The notes under the pieces: generated by a model
The model's database searches: none
Told to the model about the DNA's origin: nothing
The model's input: only the letters and a program-made list of their open reading frames with translations
Made by a program: the position numbers and the translations under genes
Part shown: piece after piece, positions 1-8,499 of the stretch
Numbering within the stretch: the first letter of the stretch is position 1
Layout of the letters: each line of letters starts with the position of its first letter
DNA from: Sulfurimicrobium sp964384915
GTDB lineage: Bacteria; Pseudomonadota; Gammaproteobacteria; Burkholderiales; Sulfuricellaceae
Length of the DNA stretch: 64,000 bases
Direction of reading: 5' to 3'
Assembly (NCBI GenBank): GCA_964384915.1
Contig: CAYLMA010000004.1
Coordinates: forward strand, 62,001 to 126,000

Positions 1-639
1 GGCGATTTCCCTCCTGACAGCGCGAGCCTGGCGAGGATCAGGGCTTACAAGGAAACACTCGACCTGCCTTTCCTCAGGGAAGACATCCCCATCCTCATGG
101 CGGAATCAAGAGAGGGGATCACCCGGGTGAAAAAAATCGTTCAGGATCTCAAGGATTTTTCCCACGTGGACGAAGCCGAATGGCAATGGTGCGATCTCCA
201 TCGCGGCCTGGACAGCACGCTCAACATCGTATGGAACGAGCTCAAGTACAAGGCGGAAGTAATCAAGGAATACGGCGTCCTGCCTGAAATCGAATGCATT
301 CCCTCCCAGTTGAACCAGGTGTTCATGAATTTGCTGGTCAACGCCGGCCACGCGATTGAAAGCCACGGCGCCATCACCATCCGCACCGGGCGCGAGGGGG
401 ACGAGGTGTGGGTGGAAGTCGCCGATAGCGGGAAGGGCATCGCGCCCGAACACCTTGCCCGCATTTTCGACCCCTTCTTCACCACCAAGCCGGTGGGCCA
501 GGGGACGGGGCTGGGGCTGTCGCTTTCCTACGGCATCGTAAAGAAGCACCACGGACGGATCGAAGTCGAGAGCGCGGCCGGCAAGGGAACCACCTTTCGC
601 GTGTGGCTACCGGTGAAACAGGCGGATCGGCTATCATGA
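1..639 (+). CDS. Sensor histidine kinase, C-terminal part (5' end outside window)
   Basis: The reading frame is open from the first base, so the gene starts upstream. The visible 212 residues hold the end of the dimerisation region (ITRVKKIVQDLKDFSHVDE) and a complete HATPase_c domain: N box NLLVNAGHAI, G1 box DSGKGI, F box FDPFFTTK and G2 box GQGTGLGL. It should autophosphorylate on a histidine and pass phosphate to a receiver. The stop overlaps the start of the next gene (ATGA), so the HD-GYP regulator downstream is the natural partner. The sensor domain lies outside the window, so the signal is unknown. Confidence 0.93.
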   Translation, partial: GDFPPDSASLARIRAYKETLDLPFLREDIPILMAESREGITRVKKIVQDLKDFSHVDEAEWQWCDLHRGLDSTLNIVWNELKYKAEVIKEYGVLPEIECIPSQLNQVFMNLLVNAGHAIESHGAITIRTGREGDEVWVEVADSGKGIAPEHLARIFDPFFTTKPVGQGTGLGLSLSYGIVKKHHGRIEVESAAGKGTTFRVWLPVKQADRLS

Positions 640-1961
640 ACGACATGCCAAGCGACAACCCCCAACCCGCCCCCGCCACCTTGCTGTTCGTGGATGACGA
701 ACCGAACATCCTGAGCGCGCTGAAGCGCCTGTTTCGCCCCATCGGCTACAGGATATTTACCGCCGGCGGCGGCGTGGAAGGCCTGGAGCTGATGGAACGG
801 GAGGCGGTGGACCTGGTGATTTCCGACATGCGCATGCCGGGCATGGACGGGGCACAGTTCCTCGAACAGGTGCGGCACAAATGGCCCGACACCATGCGCA
901 TCCTGCTCACCGGCTATGCCGACGTGGGCTCCACCATCGCCGCCATCAACAAGGGCGAGATTTTCCGCTACGTCGCCAAGCCCTGGGAAGAGAACGATAT
1001 CGTGCTTCTGGTGAGGCAGGCGCTGGATGTCAAGAACCTGGAACGGGAAAAACGCCGCCTCGAGGAACTGACGCTGCGCCAGAACGAGGAGCTCAAGGAA
1101 TTGAACGCCAGCCTCGAAGCCAAGGTGCTGGAGCGCACCCAGGAAGTCCGCCAGACCATGGGCTTCCTGGAACTGGCCAACAAGAAGCTGAAGGAAAGCT
1201 TCATCACCTCGATCAAGATCTTTTCCAACCTGATCGAGCTCAGGGAACGCAGCCTCGCCGGCCACTCGCGCCGCGTGGCCGATCTGGCCCGCACCCTGGC
1301 CAAGCGCCTGAACCTCTCCGATAGCGAGGTAAATGATGTTTTCGTCGCCTCCCTGCTTCACGACATTGGAAAAATCGGCCTGCCCGACAAGGTGCTGGGC
1401 AAGCCGTTTGTCGTGCTGGCGGGCGAGGAGCGCGACATGGTGCTGCACCACCCCGCCACCGGCCAGGCGGCGCTGATGGGGCTGGAACAGCTGCACGGCG
1501 TGGCCAAACTGATCCGCGCCCACCACGAGCGCTGGGACGGCATGGGCTATCCCGACGGCCTGTCCGGCCTGACCATTCCCATGGGCGCCCGCATCCTGGC
1601 GCTCGCCAACGATTACGACGCGGTGCAGATCGGCACGCTGCTGAGCAAACGGCTGACGCAAAGCGAGGCGGTGGCCTACATCGTCGATGGCCGCGGCAAG
1701 CGTTACGACCCCCAGGTGGTGGATGTGTTCGCTCCCATGATGGGCGGGCAGGCAAATCTAGCCGTAGCCGAAGTCGAGCTCAAATCCACCCAGCTCAAGC
1801 CGGGCATGAGCCTGTCGCGCGACCTGGTGACCGCGGAGGGCATCATGCTGCTGTCGCGCGATTTCGTGCTGACCGAGGTCATCATCGAGCAGATCCACAA
1901 TTTCGAGCGCTCGTCAGGCCGCCCCATGACACTCCATATCCGCGCCAAGAAAGGAGATTGA
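636..1961 (+). CDS. Response regulator with HD-GYP c-di-GMP phosphodiesterase output
   Basis: This 441-residue protein has an N-terminal receiver domain (phospho-acceptor D64 in LVISDMRMPG), a coiled-coil linker at about residues 130-180 and an HD-GYP domain with H242-D243 (LLHDIGKIGLPD), a following HH pair and HHERWDGMGYPDG. The intact HD and GYP motifs predict cyclic di-GMP hydrolysis controlled by phosphorylation, as in RpfG-like proteins. The ATG at 636 is chosen because it overlaps the kinase stop; an in-frame GTG at 603 would lie inside the kinase gene. It abuts the receiver gene at 1962, giving a kinase, effector and receiver operon. Confidence 0.93.
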   Translation: MNDMPSDNPQPAPATLLFVDDEPNILSALKRLFRPIGYRIFTAGGGVEGLELMEREAVDLVISDMRMPGMDGAQFLEQVRHKWPDTMRILLTGYADVGSTIAAINKGEIFRYVAKPWEENDIVLLVRQALDVKNLEREKRRLEELTLRQNEELKELNASLEAKVLERTQEVRQTMGFLELANKKLKESFITSIKIFSNLIELRERSLAGHSRRVADLARTLAKRLNLSDSEVNDVFVASLLHDIGKIGLPDKVLGKPFVVLAGEERDMVLHHPATGQAALMGLEQLHGVAKLIRAHHERWDGMGYPDGLSGLTIPMGARILALANDYDAVQIGTLLSKRLTQSEAVAYIVDGRGKRYDPQVVDVFAPMMGGQANLAVAEVELKSTQLKPGMSLSRDLVTAEGIMLLSRDFVLTEVIIEQIHNFERSSGRPMTLHIRAKKGD

Positions 1962-2522
1962 ATGACTTATCGCATCATGCTGGTGGATGACGAGGAAAAT
2001 ATTCTCAAGGCATTGCGCCGCGTGCTGGCCAACACGCCATGCATTTACGACGGGGTGGAATATCCGGTCAGGGTGGAAACCTTCACCTCCACCGACGCGG
2101 CCCTGGATTATGCGCGCCACAATCCGTTGGACCTGGTACTGTCGGATTACCGCATGCCCGGCAAGGACGGCGTCGCCTTCCTCAGGGAATTCAGGGAAAT
2201 ACAGCCCCATGCCGCGCGCCTGATCCTGTCCGGCTACGCCGACCTCAACGCCGTGATCGGCGCCATCAACGAGGCGCAGATTTACCGCTTTCTCAACAAG
2301 CCTTGGAACGATTACGAGCTGGTGTCGAGCATCGCCCAGGCGCTGGCCTACCGCAACCTGATGCTGGAAAACCTGCGCCTGGCCGACCAGGCCAGGCTCA
2401 ACAACGGCATCATGTCAGCCCAAGACTTCGAACGCAAGCGCCTGGAGGAACAGGAACCGGGCATCACCCAGGTCAACTGGGGGCCGGACGGATCGGTCAT
2501 CCTGGATAGCGGCGAGGAATGA
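1962..2522 (+). CDS. Response regulator receiver protein without output domain
   Basis: This 186-residue protein opens with a receiver domain: acidic pocket D9-D10, phospho-acceptor D62 in LVLSDYRMPGKDG, and the conserved Lys in FLNKPW. About 60 C-terminal residues match no output domain that I recognise. The start follows directly on the stop of the HD-GYP gene, so the two are almost certainly co-translated. The receiver resembles the one in the HD-GYP protein (YRMPG, SGYADLNAVIGAINEAQIYRFLNKPW), which suggests duplication and possible competition for the same kinase. It could be a phosphate sink or an adaptor; the sequence does not decide. Confidence 0.9.
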   Translation: MTYRIMLVDDEENILKALRRVLANTPCIYDGVEYPVRVETFTSTDAALDYARHNPLDLVLSDYRMPGKDGVAFLREFREIQPHAARLILSGYADLNAVIGAINEAQIYRFLNKPWNDYELVSSIAQALAYRNLMLENLRLADQARLNNGIMSAQDFERKRLEEQEPGITQVNWGPDGSVILDSGEE

Positions 2523-2639
2523 GCCCGGCTGCGGCCTTCATGCGTGGCGCGTTTCCTGGAAACACCTTCTTGCCGCCCCTGATCTCAAAAGCAGGATAAA
2601 ATCCCCGCTCGCAATTTTCTCCATGGATGTCGCAACAAA

Positions 2640-5219
2640 TTGTCACGCCAGATAAAACCAGACGCTTCCCCAAGCCTTGAAAAACACACGCCGATGATGC
2701 AGCAATACCTGCGCATCAAGGCGGAACATCCCGGCATGCTGCTGTTTTACCGCATGGGGGATTTTTACGAGCTGTTTTTCAGCGATGCGGAGCGGGCGGC
2801 GCAACTGCTGGGCATCACCCTCACCACCCGTGGCGCCTCCGCGGGCGAGCCGATCAAGATGGCCGGGGTCCCCTACCACGCGGCCGAGCAGTACCTCTCC
2901 AAGCTGGTCAAGCTGGGCGAAGCGGTGGCGATCTGCGAGCAGGTGGGCGATCCGGCCACCTCGAAAGGCCCGGTGGAGCGCAAGGTGGCGCGCATCGTCA
3001 CGCCCGGCACGCTGACCGACGCCGCACTGCTCGACGACAAGCGCGACAGCCTGCTGCTGGCCGTGAGCGCGCACAAAAACCTGATCGGCGCGGCCTGGCT
3101 GAACCTGGCCAGCGGCCGCTTCACGCTGATGGAAATGGCGCCGGAGCAGTTTGCCGCGGCGCTGGAACGGCTCGGCCCATCGGAAATCCTGCATCCCGAT
3201 GGCTTTGCCCATGCCGCCCTGGGCGTTGCAAAGTGCGCCACCAAGCCGCTGGCGCCCTGGCAGTTCGACCTGGATTCCGCCCGCAACAAGCTCACGGCCC
3301 AGTTCGGCACGCGCGACCTGGATGGCTTCGGCTGCGCCGGTTTGCATCCGGCGATCGCCGCCGCCGGCGCGCTGCTGGAGTATGCCCAGACCACGCAATG
3401 CGGCAAGCTGCCCCACATCCAGGGCCTCTCCGTGGAGCGCGAGAGCGACTATGTGCTGCTCGACGCCGCGGCGCGGCGCAACCTGGAAATCAGCGAAACC
3501 CTGCGCGGAGAGGCCTCGCCCACGCTGCTCTCCCTGCTCGACACCTGCGCCGGCGGCATGGGCAGCCGCACCCTGCGCCACTGGCTGCACCATCCGCTGC
3601 GCAATTACGACGTATTGCGCGGGCGCCAGGATGCCATTGCCACGCTGCTGGGCGATGGCGGCAGCGCGCCCCATCAGGGCATCCACAAAGTCCTGCGCCA
3701 GTGCGCCGACATCGAGCGCATCACCGGGCGCATCGCCCTGCGCAGCGCACGTCCGCGCGATCTGTCCGGCCTGCGCGACAGCCTGGCCCTGCTGCCCCAG
3801 TTGCAGGGCATCCTCAACGACCTCGACAGCCCGCGCCTCAGGGAACTCGATCTCGCCGGTGATGCGCCGCAGCACCTCGCCGCCGCCCTGAAACGGGCGA
3901 TCATGGACGAGCCCAGCAGCGTGCTGCGCGAGGGCGGCGTCATCGCCACCGGCTTTGATGACGAACTGGACGAGCTGCGCGCCATCCAGACCAATTGCGG
4001 CGATTTCCTGCTGGAGCTGGAAAGCCGCGAGCGCGAACGCAGCGGCATCGCCAACCTCAAGGTCGAATACAACCGCGTGCATGGCTTCTACATCGAGGTC
4101 AGCCGCGCCCAGGCGGACAAGGTGCCGGAGGATTACCGCCGCCGCCAGACCCTGAAAAACGCCGAGCGTTACATCACGCCGGAACTGAAAGCCTTCGAGG
4201 ACAAGGCCCTGTCCGCCTCGGAGCGCGCGCTGGCGCGCGAAAAAATGCTCTATGAAGGCGTGCTGGACATGCTCCAGCCCCACCTTGCCGCCCTGCAGGC
4301 GATTGCCGCCGCAGTGGCCGAGCTGGACGTGCTGTCGGCCCTCGCCGAGCGCGCCGGGGCCTTGAACCTGGCCGCGCCCGAATTCTGCGCGGATGCGGTC
4401 ATCGACATCAACGCGGGCCGCCACCTGGTGGTGGAAAACCAGACCGACAATTTCATCGCCAACGACACCCGGCTTTCGCGCGCGCGCCAGATGCTGCTCA
4501 TCACCGGCCCCAACATGGGCGGCAAATCGACCTACATGCGCCAGACGGCGCTGATCGTGCTGCTGGCCTACTGCGGCAGCTTCGTCCCGGCGCAGAGCGC
4601 GCGCATCGGACCGGTGGACCAGATCTTCACCCGCATCGGCGCCTCCGACGATCTGGCCGGCGGGCGCTCCACCTTCATGGTGGAAATGACGGAAACCGCC
4701 AACATCCTGCACAACGCCACCGAAAACAGCCTGGTGCTGCTGGACGAGATCGGGCGAGGCACCTCCACTTTCGACGGCCTGGCGCTGGCCTGGGCCATCG
4801 CGCGCCAGTTGATCGGAAAAACCCGCTGCCACACGCTGTTCGCCACCCACTACTTCGAACTGACCCAGCTCGCACAGGAATTCAAACAGGTCGCCAACGT
4901 GCACCTCGACGCGGTGGAACACCGCGACCGCATCGTTTTTTTACACAGCGTGGAAGAAGGCCCGGCGAGCCAGAGCTATGGTTTGCAGGTGGCGCAGTTG
5001 GCGGGGGTGCCGGCGGGTGTGATCCAGCAGGCAAAAAAGCGCCTGCTACAACTGGAACAGCAAGGTTTGGAAAGCAGCCCGCAGCGGGACCTGTTCGCCG
5101 CCGTTCCCGCCGAGGAAGCAGAGCATCCCGCAGTCGCGGCGCTGAAACAGCTGGACCCGGATGAATTGAGCCCCAAGGCGGCCCTGGAGCTTGTTTACCG
5201 GTTGAAGAAGATGGGGTGA
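2640..5219 (+). CDS. mutS: DNA mismatch repair protein MutS
   Basis: MutS recognises mispaired bases and recruits MutL. The 859-residue protein has the mismatch-wedge motif FYELF in YRMGDFYELFF near the N-terminus, the GASAGEP block, Walker A GPNMGGKST at about residue 622 and Walker B LVLLDEIGRGTSTFDG. Length matches the family (E. coli MutS is 853 aa). The start is a TTG at 2640, whose product begins like enteric MutS before HTPMMQQYLR; no in-frame ATG lies nearby upstream, and ATG 2694 would remove 18 residues. It stands alone, convergent with slyD. Confidence 0.97.
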   Translation: MSRQIKPDASPSLEKHTPMMQQYLRIKAEHPGMLLFYRMGDFYELFFSDAERAAQLLGITLTTRGASAGEPIKMAGVPYHAAEQYLSKLVKLGEAVAICEQVGDPATSKGPVERKVARIVTPGTLTDAALLDDKRDSLLLAVSAHKNLIGAAWLNLASGRFTLMEMAPEQFAAALERLGPSEILHPDGFAHAALGVAKCATKPLAPWQFDLDSARNKLTAQFGTRDLDGFGCAGLHPAIAAAGALLEYAQTTQCGKLPHIQGLSVERESDYVLLDAAARRNLEISETLRGEASPTLLSLLDTCAGGMGSRTLRHWLHHPLRNYDVLRGRQDAIATLLGDGGSAPHQGIHKVLRQCADIERITGRIALRSARPRDLSGLRDSLALLPQLQGILNDLDSPRLRELDLAGDAPQHLAAALKRAIMDEPSSVLREGGVIATGFDDELDELRAIQTNCGDFLLELESRERERSGIANLKVEYNRVHGFYIEVSRAQADKVPEDYRRRQTLKNAERYITPELKAFEDKALSASERALAREKMLYEGVLDMLQPHLAALQAIAAAVAELDVLSALAERAGALNLAAPEFCADAVIDINAGRHLVVENQTDNFIANDTRLSRARQMLLITGPNMGGKSTYMRQTALIVLLAYCGSFVPAQSARIGPVDQIFTRIGASDDLAGGRSTFMVEMTETANILHNATENSLVLLDEIGRGTSTFDGLALAWAIARQLIGKTRCHTLFATHYFELTQLAQEFKQVANVHLDAVEHRDRIVFLHSVEEGPASQSYGLQVAQLAGVPAGVIQQAKKRLLQLEQQGLESSPQRDLFAAVPAEEAEHPAVAALKQLDPDELSPKAALELVYRLKKMG

Positions 5220-5244
5220 GGCGGCAACCCCTCCCATCCTCTCC

Positions 5245-5282
5245 CCTTGTGCGAGCATCCGCGCGCGGATGCTCGCACAAGG
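5245..5282. repeat. Perfect 38-bp palindrome in the mutS/slyD convergent spacer
   Basis: Two 19-base arms, CCTTGTGCGAGCATCCGCG and its exact reverse complement, meet without a loop. Outside the core, pyrimidine-rich sequence to the left and purine-rich sequence to the right extend the pairing imperfectly over most of the 86-base spacer. It probably helps terminate transcription from both sides, but no T-tract follows either arm, so it is not a textbook intrinsic terminator. It could equally be a dispersed intergenic repeat. Confidence 0.85.
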
Positions 5283-5305
5283 TGGGATTGAGGGGGGGTT
5301 AGGTC

Positions 5306-5800
5306 TTAGTGATGGTGCCCGTGCTCGCCATGCGCGTGCTCGTGGGCAATTTCATCTTTGGTGGCGGGGCGCACTTCGGTCACCTCGCACTTGAACAGCA
5401 AGCGCTGTCCAGCCAGGGGGTGATTGCCATCCACGACGACCTTGTCATCGGTGACGTCGGTCACGGTGTAGAGAATCCAGTCATCATCGCCATCCCCAGT
5501 ACCATCCGCGGCGCCCTCGAACTGCATGCCCACTTCCAGCTTGTCATCCGGAAACTGGCTGCGTGGCTCGATGCGCACCAGATCGGCGTCGTATTCGCCG
5601 AAAGCATGATCCGGCTCCAGGGTGATTTCGCACTTTTCACCCACGGCCTTGCCTTGCAGCGCTTCTTCCACAGTCGGGAAAATGCCGTCATAGCCGCCAT
5701 GCAGGTAACTGACGGCCTCTTCGCTATTTTCCAGCACTTCGCCCTCGCTGTTGCGCAGCTCGTAGCGGATCGATACAACGGTATTTTTTGCAATCTTCAT
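5306..5800 (-). CDS. slyD: FKBP-type peptidyl-prolyl isomerase, SlyD family
   Basis: This is a 164-residue SlyD-like prolyl isomerase and chaperone. The FKBP fold is split by the insert-in-flap chaperone domain, and the sequence shows the typical opening MKIAKNTVVSIRYELRN, LHGGYDGIFPTVEEAL and NHPLAGQRLLFKCEV. The C-terminus is a short His-rich tail (HEHAHGEHGHHH), fitting nickel or zinc binding though shorter than the E. coli tail. The start ATG overlaps the stop of the peroxiredoxin gene by 4 bases (ATGA), so the two are translationally coupled. Confidence 0.95.
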   Translation of the reverse strand: MKIAKNTVVSIRYELRNSEGEVLENSEEAVSYLHGGYDGIFPTVEEALQGKAVGEKCEITLEPDHAFGEYDADLVRIEPRSQFPDDKLEVGMQFEGAADGTGDGDDDWILYTVTDVTDDKVVVDGNHPLAGQRLLFKCEVTEVRPATKDEIAHEHAHGEHGHHH

Positions 5801-6288
5801 GCTTGCTCCATGGTTTTCACGAGGCGCATCGCTTCAGCGGCATGGCCGCGGGGATTCACGCTGTAGAGCGCGTGACGCAATACACCCCGTTTATCAATAA
5901 TAAAAGTGGAGCGCACGATCCCCATTTTCTTCACGCCGTCCTTTTCCTTCTCCTGCCAAACTCCATATTTCTCGCACATTTCACCCTCCGTATCGGCCAG
6001 CAGGCGGACTGACAGGCCATGCTTATCGCGAAATGCGGCGTGGGAAATGCAGTCATCCCGGCTGATCCCGAGCACCACGGTGTCCAGATGACCAAGATCT
6101 TCTTCCAACTCACTGAATTCAATCGCCTGGATGGTGCAACCCGGCGTATCGTCCTTGGGGTAGAAATACAGGATCAGGTTCTTGCCCTTGAAGTCTTTCA
6201 GGCCCAGCATTTCCATATCGGAGTCAGGCAGGCGAAAAGTGGGGGCGGGTTGTCCAATTTCTAGCATCGGGATCTCAATCATTTTCAA
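5797..6288 (-). CDS. bcp: Thiol peroxidase, Bcp/PrxQ family
   Basis: This 163-residue peroxiredoxin reduces hydroperoxides through a peroxidatic cysteine, C51, in YPKDDTPGCT. The second cysteine of E. coli Bcp, five residues further on, is absent (I56). C80 in GISRDDCISH is the plausible resolving cysteine, which would make it the other intramolecular disulphide type of the family. It is the first gene of the bcp-slyD pair. An ATG at codon 3 is a possible alternative start. The spacer to the divergent gene at 6355 is 66 bases and must hold both promoters. Confidence 0.93.
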   Translation of the reverse strand: MKMIEIPMLEIGQPAPTFRLPDSDMEMLGLKDFKGKNLILYFYPKDDTPGCTIQAIEFSELEEDLGHLDTVVLGISRDDCISHAAFRDKHGLSVRLLADTEGEMCEKYGVWQEKEKDGVKKMGIVRSTFIIDKRGVLRHALYSVNPRGHAAEAMRLVKTMEQA

Positions 6289-6354
6289 AGGTTATGGCGC
6301 GCACATTCTAACTGATTTTGCCAAACTGCTATACTTTCCGCTTCCCCATTTCCA

Positions 6355-7485
6355 ATGGCCACGACCATGCGACTCCCCTTTCTCGGCGGCCTCACGCCGC
6401 AGCAATTCCTGCACGAATACTGGCAGAAGAAACCGCTGCTGGTGCGCAACGCCTTTCCCGGCTTCGGCGGCCTGCTGAGCCCGGACGAACTGGCCGGGCT
6501 GGCCTGCCTGGAGGAAGCGGAAGCGCGCCTGGTGCAGAACAAGGGGGACAAATGGCTGTTGCGGCGCGGCCCGTTCAGCGAGGCAGATTTTCAGCGCCTG
6601 CCGCAAACCCGCTGGACGCTGCTGGTACAGGGCGTCAACCTGTTCCTGCCGGAAGGCGCTGAACTGCTGGACCAGTTCAACTTCATTCCGCGCGCCCGGC
6701 TGGATGACCTGATGGTCAGCTACGCCCCCAAGGGTGGCAGCGTCGGGCCGCATTTCGACCCCTACGATGTGTTCCTGATCCAGGGCATCGGCCACCGCCG
6801 CTGGCAGATCAGCACCCAGGGCGACCAGACCCTGCTGCCCGGCGCGCCGCTGCGCATCCTGCAGCATTTCCAGCCGGAGCAGGAGTGGATCACCGGCCCC
6901 GGCGACCTGCTCTACCTCCCGCCGCAATGCGCCCACTACGGGCTGGCGCAGGACCATTGCATGACCTATTCGGTCGGCTTCCAGGCGCCTTACGCACAGG
7001 AACTCGCCACCCAGTTCCTGGTGCACCTGCAGGATGAAATCAAGCTCGACGGCATTTACCATGACCCGGACCTGAAAACCCAGCCACACCCGGCCCAGAT
7101 CAGCAATGCAATGGTGCGCAAGGTAAGCTCGATACTCAGCCAGATACGCTGGGATCGGGGCCAGGTGGCGCGATTCCTGGGAAAATACCTGACCGAACCC
7201 AAGCGCAGCGTTTTTTTCGACCCGCCCGCCCGGCCGCTCCCCCTGGAAAAATTCATCCTGCGCGCAAAAAAAACCGGGGTGCGGCTCGATCTCAAAAGCC
7301 TGATGCTGTTTCATGCCGACCAGTTCTACCTGAATGGCGAAAGCATTGACGCCAGTTCCACCTGCATCGCCCAGCTCACCACGCTGGCCGACCAGCGTGC
7401 ATTGCCGCCAGGCATGGAACTGGAAGGCGAAGTGGAAAACCTGCTGCACCAGTGGTACTGTGCCGGATATATTGTGCTGGAGTGA
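6355..7485 (+). CDS. roxA: Cupin/JmjC-type ribosomal protein arginine hydroxylase, RoxA (YcfD) family
   Basis: This 376-residue Fe(II)/2-oxoglutarate oxygenase is similar to E. coli YcfD, which hydroxylates an arginine of ribosomal protein L16. The opening block (LGGLTPQQFLHEYWQKKPLLVRNAF) is typical. The metal triad is visible as H133 and D135 in GPHFDPYDVF and H194 in CAHYGLA. A C-terminal dimerisation and winged-helix part follows, with length close to the family. The activity needs oxygen, suggesting an at least facultatively aerobic host. ATG 6355 is used; ATG 6367 is possible. The next gene follows 12 bases later. Confidence 0.92.
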   Translation: MATTMRLPFLGGLTPQQFLHEYWQKKPLLVRNAFPGFGGLLSPDELAGLACLEEAEARLVQNKGDKWLLRRGPFSEADFQRLPQTRWTLLVQGVNLFLPEGAELLDQFNFIPRARLDDLMVSYAPKGGSVGPHFDPYDVFLIQGIGHRRWQISTQGDQTLLPGAPLRILQHFQPEQEWITGPGDLLYLPPQCAHYGLAQDHCMTYSVGFQAPYAQELATQFLVHLQDEIKLDGIYHDPDLKTQPHPAQISNAMVRKVSSILSQIRWDRGQVARFLGKYLTEPKRSVFFDPPARPLPLEKFILRAKKTGVRLDLKSLMLFHADQFYLNGESIDASSTCIAQLTTLADQRALPPGMELEGEVENLLHQWYCAGYIVLE

Positions 7486-7497
7486 GGGCCTCTGATC

Positions 7498-8001
7498 ATG
7501 TCTGAACCGACCATCCCCGCCAAACCCGAATATCGCCGCCTGGAGGGGCCGCTGGAATACGAACAGGCGATTGACGCCATCATCCAGCAGGCCAGCCATC
7601 AACTGCGCATTTTCGATTACGACCTGCGCAATCAAGGTTACAACAGCCCGCATCGCTTCGAGTTGCTGCAAAACTTCCTCCTTGCCGGCCGCACCAACCA
7701 CCTGGCTATCGTCCTGCATGACACGCGCTACCTGGACAGCGAATGCCCACGCATGATGAACCTGATCAAGCAGTTCAGCCACGCCGTCAGCGTTTTTCAA
7801 ACCACCGCGGAAGCACGCGTCGCAAGCGACTCCTTTATCATTGCGGATGATGCTCACTTCCTGCATCGCTTTCATTATGAGCATCCACGTGCGGCATTGA
7901 GCCTGCACGACAAGGAAGCCGCCCTTGACCTGATACGGCGCTTCAACGAAATCCAGGCGCTTTCCGAACCCGCGGCACCCGCTACAACACTGGGTTTATG
8001 A
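7498..8001 (+). CDS. Conserved protein of unknown function, phospholipase-D-like fold suspected
   Basis: This 167-residue soluble protein has no signal peptide or membrane segment. The segment IDAIIQQASHQLRIFDYDLRNQGYNSPHRFELLQNFL followed by AIVLHDTRYLDSECPRMMNLIKQF looks like the half-domain arrangement of phospholipase-D-like proteins, but no HKD catalytic motif is present. It therefore may bind rather than cleave. It lies 12 bases after roxA and is probably co-transcribed with it. I do not recognise a characterised homologue and assign no function. Confidence 0.8.
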   Translation: MSEPTIPAKPEYRRLEGPLEYEQAIDAIIQQASHQLRIFDYDLRNQGYNSPHRFELLQNFLLAGRTNHLAIVLHDTRYLDSECPRMMNLIKQFSHAVSVFQTTAEARVASDSFIIADDAHFLHRFHYEHPRAALSLHDKEAALDLIRRFNEIQALSEPAAPATTLGL

Positions 8002-8140
8002 CCGCCTCAGCAGGAGATGAAATCAAATTCACCAAGACATGCCGGCAACATGTTTATTGGCAATATTATTCAGCCCGGGGCCTAGCAATTTTCAGGGAAG
8101 GTGTATAGAATACTTCGCGTCGGTTGGCGCCCCAATTCTA

Positions 8141-8169
8141 TTGGAATAACCGGCACCATTTATCATAAT
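8141..8169 (+). promoter_or_regulatory. Candidate sigma-70 promoter of the small lipoprotein gene
   Basis: TTGGAA at 8141-8146 and CATAAT at 8164-8169 are separated by 17 bases. This would start transcription about 22 bases before the ATG at 8199, leaving room for the AAAGGAAAG ribosome-binding site. The prediction rests on box similarity and position only. Confidence 0.45.
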
Positions 8170-8198
8170 TACATGTAATTTTTCAAAGGAAAGAAACA

Positions 8199-8435
8199 AT
8201 GAAACACTCCGTACTCCTCGCCGCTCTGCTGGCTCTGTCCCTCTCTGCTTGCGGCAAAAAAGAAGAAGCTGCTCCTGTTCCTGCTCCTGTTGTTGAAGCT
8301 CCTGCTCCAGCTGCTGCTCCTGCCGCTCCTGCCGCTGACGCTGCTGCTCCTGCCGCTCCTGCTGCTGACGCTGCCGCTCCTGCTGCTCCTGCCGCTGACG
8401 CTGCCGCTCCTGCTGCTCCCGCCGCTGCCAAGTAA
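8199..8435 (+). CDS. Small Ala/Pro-rich repeat lipoprotein
   Basis: This 78-residue protein has a lipoprotein signal: short positive N-terminus, hydrophobic stretch and lipobox LSAC with C18. After GKKEE come Pro/Ala/Val residues and then four copies of a ten-residue unit (AAAPAAPAAD) from about residue 38 to the end, the last ending AAAK. The low-complexity tail is probably extended, like a periplasmic spacer. A strong AAAGGAAAG ribosome-binding site precedes the ATG and a clean terminator follows the stop, so it is a single-gene transcript. Function unknown. Confidence 0.85.
   Translation: MKHSVLLAALLALSLSACGKKEEAAPVPAPVVEAPAPAAAPAAPAADAAAPAAPAADAAAPAAPAADAAAPAAPAAAK
8310..8429 (+). repeat. 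30-bp tandem coding repeat, four copies
   Basis: The Ala/Pro tail of the small lipoprotein is encoded by four near-identical 30-base units that differ mainly at third codon positions. Such arrays can change copy number by slippage, so the tail length may vary between strains. Confidence 0.85.
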
Positions 8436-8454
8436 TCAGGCTTAAGCACCAAGA

Positions 8455-8484
8455 AAAAGCCAGCCTTCGGGCTGGCTTTTTTTA
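8455..8484 (+). terminator. Intrinsic terminator after the small lipoprotein gene
   Basis: A GC-rich stem AGCCAGCC / GGCTGGCT closes a TTCG tetraloop and is followed by seven T residues. It is preceded by an A-run, so it may act in both directions and also serve the metallo-hydrolase gene arriving from the other strand (stop at 8500). Confidence 0.93.
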
Positions 8485-8499
8485 TCTACGGCAAGCGAC

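Noticed and set aside
2643..4922. Very long minus-strand frame opposite mutS
   Set aside because: It is a GC-driven antisense frame with His/Gln/Ala-rich composition; mutS on the other strand has all family motifs.
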